Positions 6,624-10,422 of a stretch of 10,422 bases of DNA are shown here, one piece after another. The stretch spans positions 1-10,422 of the forward strand of contig WAMX01000090.1 of assembly GCA_015522095.1 (NCBI GenBank). Direction: 5' to 3'. A program made the position numbers and the translations under genes. The stretch's first letter is position 1; every line of letters starts with the position of its first letter. The DNA comes from Nanobdellati archaeon. GTDB lineage: Archaea > SpSt-1190. A model generated the notes under the pieces. It was given only the letters and a program-made list of their open reading frames with translations. It searched no databases and was not told the DNA's origin.

Positions 6624-7676
6624 ATGTCCAAGTATCTCAGGGATCCGCTCCATGGCGAGATACGCGTGCCCGAGGAGTTCCTCCCCATTGTTGACAATCC
6701 CCGCTTCCAGCGCCTGAGGAGGGTCAGGCAGCTCGGCGTTTCCAGCCTCATCTATCCCGGGGCCACCCACACGAGGTTTCTCCACAGCATCGGCACCTTC
6801 CACATCTCCCGGTCCATCCACAAGCCCCTCATGAGCCTTTATGCCCTTGTCCACGATGTCGGGCATCCCCCCTTCTCGCACGTTGTTGAGAGCGCCATAC
6901 AGAAGGCGGGGCGGAAATTCGATCACGAGAAGAACCTGTTTTCCCATGCGCGCAGCCTCCTTGCAGGCACAGTGTTCTCGACAAAGGACCTGCGCAGGGC
7001 GGTGGAGCAGGGAGAATGGGTGCACGGCGACCTCGGGGTTGACCGGCTGGACTATATCCCGAGGGACAGCTACTTCACGGGCGTCAAAATTGGCTATTTT
7101 GACTGGAAGCGGCTCCTGAGGCTCACCCGTGTCCGGAGGGGGAAGACCATCATCAGCCCCAAGGCGGTTGACATCGCCGAGCACTTCTTTGTTGCGCGCT
7201 TCATACTCGGTTCCTCGGTTTATATGCACAAGACGAACCTGATTGCGGAGGCGATGGTTTCGAAGGCAATCTCCATCCTCCTTGAGGAGCACCCCGTCAG
7301 GGAGGTCGTCAACACGGACGATGACGGGCTTGCCGCCATGCTTGTGGGGAATGAGAGGGCTGCCCGGTTCTGGAGCATGGTTCAGGAGAGGAAGCTTTTC
7401 AAGATGGTGGGGCGCTTTGATGATGAGGGCCGGGCGCGGGAAGCCTATGAGCTCCTGGAGGGGAAGCTTGGCTGGGACAGCGTCATCGAGGGCGAGCGCG
7501 GAAGGTGGCACAGGGATGTGAACATCTGGCTTGACACCGGGGAAAACCTGCTTGATTCCTCTCCCCTCATAAACTCCCTCGTGGATGCCGACCGCAAGAA
7601 GCAGTACTATTTCGTTGCCGTTGAGCCCCGGAGGAAGAGGATGGCCGAGCGCATCCTCCGCCGCCTGAAGGCCTAG
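6624..7676 (+). CDS. SAMHD1/dGTPase-like HD-domain phosphohydrolase
   Basis: The 350-residue protein resembles the SAMHD1/dGTPase branch of HD phosphohydrolases. DPLHGEI (7-13), PRFQRLRRVRQLG (26-38) and YPGATHTRFLHSIG (44-57) closely follow the SAMHD1 pattern. LVHDVGHPPFSH (75-86) supplies the HD pair, and GVDRLDYIPRDSYFTG (138-153) the last metal ligand. Predicted metal ligands are His49, His77, Asp78 and Asp140, all present. Such enzymes cut dNTPs to deoxynucleoside and triphosphate, but related HD proteins act on other phosphoesters, so the substrate is inferred. ATG 6624 is chosen because homology begins there. It lies three bases after tRNA-iMet without its own SD or well-placed TATA box, so it is probably cotranscribed with the tRNA. 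It is divergent from the dTMP/CTP operon, and its TAG stop abuts tRNA-Arg. Confidence 0.88.
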   Translation: MSKYLRDPLHGEIRVPEEFLPIVDNPRFQRLRRVRQLGVSSLIYPGATHTRFLHSIGTFHISRSIHKPLMSLYALVHDVGHPPFSHVVESAIQKAGRKFDHEKNLFSHARSLLAGTVFSTKDLRRAVEQGEWVHGDLGVDRLDYIPRDSYFTGVKIGYFDWKRLLRLTRVRRGKTIISPKAVDIAEHFFVARFILGSSVYMHKTNLIAEAMVSKAISILLEEHPVREVVNTDDDGLAAMLVGNERAARFWSMVQERKLFKMVGRFDDEGRAREAYELLEGKLGWDSVIEGERGRWHRDVNIWLDTGENLLDSSPLINSLVDADRKKQYYFVAVEPRRKRMAERILRRLKA

Positions 7677-7750
7677 CGGGTCCGCCGGGATTTGAACCCG
7701 GATCTAGGGCTCCGGAGGCCCCTGTCCTGACCTGGTTAGACTACGGACCC
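7677..7750 (-). tRNA. tRNA-Arg (CCG)
   Basis: Read on the minus strand, the acceptor GGGTCCG pairs with CGGACCC and the discriminator is G. The D stem is GTCT/GGAC, the anticodon stem GGGGC/GCCCT with loop CTCCGGA (anticodon CCG after U33), and the T arm CGGG-TTCAAAT-CCCG is intact. There is no intron and no encoded CCA. Its 3' end touches the stop codon of the convergent HD gene. Confidence 0.93.
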
Positions 7751-7756
7751 AGCACC

Positions 7757-7764
7757 AATTTAAA
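7757..7764 (+). promoter_or_regulatory. TATA-like box for the secreted protein gene
   Basis: AATTTAAA, centred about 24 bases upstream of ATG 7785, fits a leaderless start. It lies between tRNA-Arg and that gene, interleaved with the opposite-strand box of tRNA-Arg. Confidence 0.5.
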
Positions 7765-7776
7765 CCCCCGCCTCTC

Positions 7777-7786
7777 TTAAAAATAT
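7777..7786 (-). promoter_or_regulatory. TATA-like box for tRNA-Arg
   Basis: On the minus strand ATATTTTTAA is centred about 31 bases upstream of the tRNA-Arg 5' end. It overlaps the start codon of the divergent gene at 7785. Confidence 0.45.
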
Positions 7787-8285
7787 GCGTGCCCTGCTTG
7801 CTGCCGTCCTCCTGATGTCGGGTGCCCTTGCGGTCACAATTGGCACCGAAGTCGGCTATGTCGATGTTTCTGGCGTGAACTTCAGCGAAGGCACATACGT
7901 GCTCGTGCAGAGGGACATCTCCATCCGCGCCGTCTCGACCAGGGATTTCCGCCCCCTCAACTACACCCTCGACATCCGTCCCCGGAACCTCGAGAGGCTT
8001 GCGAGGGACCTTGGCGTGCCCCTTTCCGGCGAGCTCGGGTGGGATGTGCCCGCGGGAATGGAAGAGTCCCTGCAGGTTGAGCTGCCCGAGATTGTGTGCG
8101 GCAATTACCGCCTCTCCGTGGATGCTTACTACTCCCTGAACGGAACCGTGCGGCATTACTTCGAGCAGTTCCCCGTGCGCCTGCCCTGCGGCTCCGCCAA
8201 GGCCACCATCCTCTCGAAGCTTGTATCGATGGTACCCTACCCCCTGCTGAAGGGCGTGGCGGGACTTCTCGGCTTCCGCTTCTGA
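7785..8285 (+). CDS. Secreted protein of unknown function
   Basis: The 166-residue product begins with a typical signal peptide: Arg2, a hydrophobic core at about 4-12 and a likely cleavage after SGALA near residue 16. The mature part is rich in beta-prone, charged stretches. It has two cysteines (105 and 135) that could form a disulfide outside the cell, and three N-glycosylation sequons (NFS at 32, NYT at 59, NGT at 119). The last 24 residues are hydrophobic or amphipathic (LSKLVSMVPYPLLKGVAGLLG) and might touch the membrane. I recognise no family. ATG 7785 has a TATA box at about -24 and no SD, so a leaderless monocistronic transcript is likely. It sits alone between tRNA genes, so context gives no function. 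Confidence 0.7.
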   Translation: MRALLAAVLLMSGALAVTIGTEVGYVDVSGVNFSEGTYVLVQRDISIRAVSTRDFRPLNYTLDIRPRNLERLARDLGVPLSGELGWDVPAGMEESLQVELPEIVCGNYRLSVDAYYSLNGTVRHYFEQFPVRLPCGSAKATILSKLVSMVPYPLLKGVAGLLGFRF

Positions 8286-8291
8286 CAAAAC

Positions 8292-8300
8292 TTATTAAAA
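8292..8300 (+). promoter_or_regulatory. TATA-like box for tRNA-Cys
   Basis: TTATTAAAA is centred about 28 bases before the tRNA-Cys 5' end, in the 38-base gap after the secreted protein gene. Confidence 0.5.
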
Positions 8301-8323
8301 TTGTCGGGAAGGAAGTATATTGC

Positions 8324-8395
8324 GCCAGGGTGGCCGAGTAGCGAGGCGGCAGACTGCAGATCTGCTATACACGGGTGCAAATCCCGTCCCTGGCT
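8324..8395 (+). tRNA. tRNA-Cys (GCA) with non-canonical elbow
   Basis: The 72-base cloverleaf has acceptor GCCAGGG/CCCTGGC, anticodon stem GCAGA/TCTGC and loop CTGCAGA (GCA at 8356-8358). T arm ACGGG/CCCGT and discriminator T8395 (U73, a cysteine identity base) complete it. The T loop reads TGCAAAT instead of TTCAAAT, so position 55 is G. In the D loop (AGTAGCG) the usual GG is replaced by AG, giving A18 by alignment. Both partners of the 18-55 contact are changed. All four stems are otherwise sound, so I judge it a real gene rather than a relic. Confidence 0.88.
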
Positions 8396-8416
8396 CTTCC
8401 TGATGCCAGCGCAGCA

Positions 8417-8426
8417 TTTTATAAAA
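8417..8426 (+). promoter_or_regulatory. TATA-like box for tRNA-Met (CAT)
   Basis: TTTTATAAAA is centred about 26 bases upstream of the tRNA at 8448, and is the clearest TATA box in the window. Confidence 0.6.
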
Positions 8427-8447
8427 CCAAAACACTCTTGTTATTGC

Positions 8448-8521
8448 GGCGGGGTAGCTCAGCCGGTTAGAGCGCTAGACTCATAATCTAGAGGCCGCGG
8501 GTTCGAACCCCGCCCCCGCCA
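8448..8521 (+). tRNA. tRNA with CAT anticodon: elongator Met, or Ile2
   Basis: The acceptor GGCGGGG pairs with CCCCGCC, with discriminator A8521. The D arm is GCTC/GAGC, the anticodon stem CTAGA/TCTAG with loop CTCATAA (CAT at 8482-8484), and the T arm GCGGG-TTCGAAC-CCCGC. The G1-C72 pair and the weak anticodon stem rule out the initiator. A CAT anticodon can also be tRNA-Ile2 after agmatidine modification; I favour elongator Met but cannot exclude Ile2. Confidence 0.93.
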
Positions 8522-8524
8522 CTT

Positions 8525-8542
8525 GAGCTTTTAAAAAAGCTC
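8525..8542 (+). terminator. Perfect AT-rich palindrome after tRNA-Met
   Basis: GAGCTTTT-AA-AAAAGCTC forms an eight-pair hairpin four bases after the tRNA. Its T4 run on the plus strand (8529-8532) could act as the tRNA-Met terminator; being symmetric, it offers a T6 run on the minus strand as well. Confidence 0.5.
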
Positions 8543-8546
8543 GACC

Positions 8547-8571
8547 AAAAAGGAGCGTCCAAAGGACGCTC
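8547..8571 (-). terminator. Hairpin plus T5 terminator facing left
   Basis: On the minus strand GAGCGTCC-TTT-GGACGCTC is a perfect eight-pair hairpin followed by C and TTTTT. No such T run follows it on the plus strand. It would end a leftward transcript, most simply one that begins at tRNA-Pro. Confidence 0.55.
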
Positions 8572-8593
8572 TTGCGGGAGATACTGAATGTAA

Positions 8594-8689
8594 CTCGTCA
8601 ACGAACCCGAGCGTTGAGCGAGCGAAGCCCGCGAAACCCAGCGAACGGAGTTCGCGTGGGGAGGGTAAGCGACCGAAGGGAGCGCACCC
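8594..8689. other. Array of three further hairpins, candidate structured RNA
   Basis: Between the converging tRNA-Met and tRNA-Pro (8522-8707) I see no credible gene, but dense inverted repeats. Hairpin A pairs CTCGTCAACG (8594-8603) with CGTTGA-G-CGAG (8612-8622). Hairpin B pairs CCCAGCGAAC (8637-8646) with GTTCGC-G-TGGG (8650-8660). Both have ten pairs with one bulged base between the 4-pair base and the 6-pair top. Hairpin C has GGGT (8663-8666) with ACCC (8686-8689) and an inner GCG/CGC. On the minus strand hairpin C carries a CTTCGG tetraloop sequence. CGAGCGTTG occurs twice (8608-8616, 8695-8703). This could be a tRNA-Pro trailer or a small RNA ending at the terminator at 8547; the direction is inferred. 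Confidence 0.45.
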
Positions 8690-8707
8690 GGAGTCGAGCG
8701 TTGGTTG

Positions 8708-8781
8708 TGGGACCGCGGGGATTTGAACCCCGGATCACCAGCACCCCAAGCTGGCATCATCCCAAGCTAGACTACGGTCCC
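8708..8781 (-). tRNA. tRNA-Pro (GGG)
   Basis: On the minus strand the acceptor GGGACCG pairs with CGGTCCC, and the discriminator is A. The D stem is GTC/GAT with a G-U pair, the anticodon stem CCAGC/GCTGG with loop TTGGGGT (GGG after U33), and the T arm CGGGG-TTCAAAT-CCCCG. There is no intron and no encoded CCA. Confidence 0.94.
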
Positions 8782-8800
8782 AACACTTAGTTATTTCTCC

Positions 8801-8810
8801 TTTTATTTAC
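8801..8810 (-). promoter_or_regulatory. TATA-like box for tRNA-Pro
   Basis: On the minus strand GTAAATAAAA is centred about 25 bases upstream of the tRNA-Pro 5' end. Confidence 0.5.
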
Positions 8811-8815
8811 AAAAC

Positions 8816-8825
8816 TTTTTATTTT
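8816..8825 (+). promoter_or_regulatory. TATA-like box for the nuclease-like gene
   Basis: TTTTTATTTT is centred about 22 bases upstream of the GTG at 8843, back to back with the tRNA-Pro box. Confidence 0.4.
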
Positions 8826-8842
8826 CCCGGCTTAAGAACCAT

Positions 8843-9472
8843 GTGCACCGGAAAAGGACTGCTGCAAGCACATACCGGCGCTGGAGTGAGTTCTTGGACG
8901 AAAACGCGGATCTCCTCGAAGGCCGGTGCGGGGTGAAGGGAAAATACCGCAGGAGCCTGAGGGCCCACACGAAGGGAGGAAAATGCAGGCTTGCATACCA
9001 CGCCCACGACAGGCTCCTCTCGGAGTATGCGCTTCTGGTTGCATGTGGCAGTGAGCCCACCATCACAGAATCACACGCGTTCGGCGCGGAATTGTACAGG
9101 GAGCTTCGGGCAGGCTGCCACCCTGAGAACATGAGGATGAACACCTCGCTTGGCAGGCACGAGTGCGACCTGATGTATGAGCTCGCATCCGCAGAGGACC
9201 GGTATCTTGTTGTCGTTGAGTTCAAGTCCGTCATGAACAGCTGCACAAAGGAAAAAGCAAAGGGGCAGCTGGCATCAAGGCAAAGGGAAGCAAGGAAGGT
9301 GCTCAACGGCAAATATAAAGGAGTATTTTACATTGAGGTGTATGGGAAGGGCGGAAGCCCCGAAGACAGGCTTCCCGGAGAGACAAGATATGTGGAATCC
9401 CTTTACTCCCTCGATGTGCCCGTGCTTCTCACCCGGGCAGCCCGCAGGAGGTCATTTCAAAAGGTCCTCTAA
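8843..9472 (+). CDS. Orphan PD-(D/E)XK-like nuclease candidate
   Basis: The 209-residue protein has no family I can name. Its middle matches the PD-(D/E)XK nuclease plan. GRHECDLMYE supplies Asp109, a strand RYLVVVEFKS gives Glu126-x-Lys128, and GQLASRQRE places Gln142 on the next helix. The usual upstream helix glutamate could be Glu83 or Glu87. This D-x16-E-x-K then Q layout fits restriction-type or repair nucleases, but the fold is inferred from motifs only. The N terminus is Arg/Lys rich, as in nucleic-acid binding proteins. GTG 8843 is chosen from the TATA spacing; an ATG two bases earlier is in another frame. Alanine codons are mainly GCA, unlike genes to the left. No methylase neighbours it. 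It overlaps the convergent small gene by 21 bases. Confidence 0.65.
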   Translation: MHRKRTAASTYRRWSEFLDENADLLEGRCGVKGKYRRSLRAHTKGGKCRLAYHAHDRLLSEYALLVACGSEPTITESHAFGAELYRELRAGCHPENMRMNTSLGRHECDLMYELASAEDRYLVVVEFKSVMNSCTKEKAKGQLASRQREARKVLNGKYKGVFYIEVYGKGGSPEDRLPGETRYVESLYSLDVPVLLTRAARRRSFQKVL

Positions 9473-9661
9473 TTTCTCATCAATGTCTTTCTCTTCCTTT
9501 TCCCCGCCGAGTGTGACTCCGAGCTCCTTCAGCGCCTTAACATGCGCGGCTATGAGCTGATCCACAATCTGGACCATCCTCACAAGTTCCTGCCTCTCCT
9601 TGGCAAGCGTCGATATTGCTCCCTTGTGGAACCCAATAACCTCTGCCTTGTTTTCAGCCAT
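9452..9661 (-). CDS. Small coiled-coil protein of unknown function
   Basis: The 69-residue product is almost wholly helical, with a heptad-like run from about residue 15 to 47 (TLAKERQELVRMVQIVDQLI) and an acidic C-terminal helix rich in Glu, Lys and Asp. It has no membrane segment or metal-binding motif. A single compact coiled coil suggests a dimeric adaptor or prefoldin-like subunit, but nothing identifies it. ATG 9661 lies about 24 bases from a TATA-like box shared with the divergent channel gene. Its end overlaps the nuclease-like gene by 21 bases. Confidence 0.6.
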   Translation of the reverse strand: MAENKAEVIGFHKGAISTLAKERQELVRMVQIVDQLIAAHVKALKELGVTLGGEKEEKDIDEKLEDLLK

Positions 9662-9680
9662 GCCCCCATAAAAGGCGTAA

Positions 9681-9688
9681 CATTAAAG
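9681..9688. promoter_or_regulatory. TATA-like box shared by two divergent genes
   Basis: CATTAAAG is centred about 25 bases before ATG 9710 (plus) and about 24 bases before ATG 9661 (minus). No equally well placed second element is visible for either gene. Confidence 0.4.
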
Positions 9689-9709
9689 AGCTTCCCGTTT
9701 AAAGATCAA

Positions 9710-9979
9710 ATGAGAAGGAGCCTACTCGCATTTGCGGCGCTCATATCAGTGGGGGCGGCATTCTACCACTTCCACGACGGATACGTCTGGGTGGATTCGC
9801 TGTATTTCGCGGTGATAACCATCACAACCGTCGGGTTCGGAGATTTCCACCCGGAATCAACGGCCTCGAAGCTTTTCACGACCGTGTATTCGCTGCTTGG
9901 AGTCTCACTGTATCTCTACCTGATAACGCGGCTCGCAAGCCACCCGGAACTTTTTTCAAAAGAGGGTGCAAGTAAATAG
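9710..9979 (+). CDS. Minimal two-helix potassium channel
   Basis: The 89-residue protein has the pore module of K+ channels (Ion_trans_2 type) and little else. TM1 spans about 3-19, the pore helix about 29-40, and the selectivity filter is TTVGFGD (39-45), a known variant of TVGYG. TM2 covers about 54-75 and a short charged tail ends at 89. Four copies should form the channel. There is no RCK, cyclic-nucleotide or voltage-sensor domain, so gating must come from the pore itself or a partner. ATG 9710 is chosen because the hydrophobic TM1 begins right after it and the TATA box is at about -25; a longer reading from 9542 runs through the divergent small gene. A TAG stop is followed at once by the GTG of the next gene in the same frame. 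Confidence 0.88.
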   Translation: MRRSLLAFAALISVGAAFYHFHDGYVWVDSLYFAVITITTVGFGDFHPESTASKLFTTVYSLLGVSLYLYLITRLASHPELFSKEGASK

Positions 9980-10422
9980 GTGTCGCGTTTCATAGAATTC
10001 AGGATTTTTGGCAGGCTCATTCTCTTTCACGATATCCAGCTTGCCATCACGCTCGCAACCATGCTCGCATTTCTCGCAAAGATCCGCCCCAGAGTGAATA
10101 AAGAAGACGTACTGCCATTTGCCCTCATAATTGCCCTGTCCGCATCAAGCCTCTGGCTCGGCCTTCCTGCTCACGACAGGGCAACCGAATTTGAATACCT
10201 TGCACTTGCGGATGGCATTTCAAGCGGGCTGGGAGCAAGGCAGTGCACACATTACGTGGGCGGTCTGTGCAAGGCAACGAGAACTTCCACCCGCTCCCCT
10301 GTCTACCCGCTTATGTTAACCCCTCTTATAGTGTTAGGCATGGGACTCGAACAGGCAGCGAGTGCACTTAATTTTGTACTTGGCACCCTCACAGGCATAT
10401 TCATGTATCTTGCCCTCAGGGA
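9980..10422 (+). CDS. N-terminal part of a GT-C-like membrane glycosyltransferase (runs off window)
   Basis: The frame stays open from GTG 9980 to the window end, giving 147 residues without a stop. Hydrophobic helices lie at about 17-31, 42-59 and 107-119, with another from about 123. The loop after the second helix carries acidic residues in HDRATEFEYLALADGI (62-77), then STRSPVYPLMLTPLIVLG. An acidic loop ahead of a (R)xPxYPxxxxP segment is typical of GT-C (PMT/GT39-like) enzymes that use polyprenyl-phosphate sugars outside the membrane; ArnT and PMT are examples. Donor and acceptor are unknown. The start is uncertain: GAGGG is about 13 bases away, and ATG 10061 is an alternative. The gene is cotranscribed with the channel. 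Confidence 0.7.
   Translation, partial: MSRFIEFRIFGRLILFHDIQLAITLATMLAFLAKIRPRVNKEDVLPFALIIALSASSLWLGLPAHDRATEFEYLALADGISSGLGARQCTHYVGGLCKATRTSTRSPVYPLMLTPLIVLGMGLEQAASALNFVLGTLTGIFMYLALR

Noticed and set aside
6618-7511. Long minus-strand frame opposite the HD gene
   Set aside because: Shadow of the HD gene, which carries all catalytic motifs.
8522-8707. CRISPR array in the hairpin region
   Set aside because: The repeated motifs are short and irregularly spaced, with no constant repeat-spacer unit.
8488-8760. Minus-strand reading frame of about 90 codons
   Set aside because: It lies across tRNA-Pro, the hairpin region and the end of tRNA-Met; the peptide is of the kind produced by translating tRNA sequence.
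8708-8781. Integration site in tRNA-Pro
   Set aside because: No second copy of the tRNA 3' end is visible in the window, no integrase gene is present, and the shifted segment lies on the 5' side of the tRNA.
8572-8790. Plus-strand reading frame of about 72 codons
   Set aside because: It covers the hairpin array and the complement of tRNA-Pro; its length is explained by base composition and it has no protein features.
8803-9312. Minus-strand frame opposite the nuclease-like gene
   Set aside because: Ser/Phe/Leu-rich shadow without motifs; the plus frame has the nuclease-like residues and a promoter.
9542-9709. Upstream extension of the channel frame
   Set aside because: It runs through the divergent small gene and its promoter, and the channel fold begins at ATG 9710.

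Overview
The window looks archaeal. Five tRNA genes have no encoded CCA. One is an initiator tRNA with the archaeal/eukaryotic A1-U72 pair. TATA-like boxes lie about 22-30 bases upstream of many start codons, as expected for leaderless archaeal mRNAs, whereas genes inside operons carry Shine-Dalgarno (SD) sites instead. A shortened DRG-type TGS GTPase, a MinD-like ATPase and a GT-C-like glycosyltransferase also fit an archaeon. Compact proteins and tight packing would suit a DPANN lineage, but that placement is inference.

Left part (1-2266): the tail of a membrane protein (possibly a dolichol kinase/DGK-type CTP-dependent kinase), a degenerate DRG-like GTPase on the plus strand, and, converging on it with abutting stop codons, a minus-strand pair made of a MinD-like ATPase and a three-helix membrane protein with a PepSY-like tail.

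Centre (2269-6406): a minus-strand operon in the order glyA, thyA, folA, pyrG, with overlaps or one-base gaps. The first three make up the complete folate cycle for dTMP (serine hydroxymethyltransferase, thymidylate synthase, dihydrofolate reductase). pyrG supplies CTP. Divergent from it is an initiator tRNA followed three bases later by a SAMHD1/dGTPase-like HD phosphohydrolase. Synthesis and probable breakdown of nucleotides therefore sit back to back.

Right part (6546-8781): tRNA-iMet, tRNA-Arg(CCG), a secreted protein of unknown function, tRNA-Cys(GCA) with an unusual elbow, tRNA-Met(CAT) and tRNA-Pro(GGG). Between the converging tRNA-Met and tRNA-Pro lie about 185 bases without a credible gene, packed with hairpins, which may be a structured RNA or processed trailer.

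Right end (8843-10422): an orphan PD-(D/E)XK-like nuclease candidate, a small coiled-coil protein, an 89-residue two-helix potassium channel and the start of a GT-C-like membrane glycosyltransferase. Alanine codon use shifts clearly to GCA here, so this end may have a different history. I see no CRISPR array, insertion sequence or clear prophage. The best candidates for something undescribed are the hairpin array, the tRNA-mRNA junction, the altered tRNA-Cys and the truncated GTPase.
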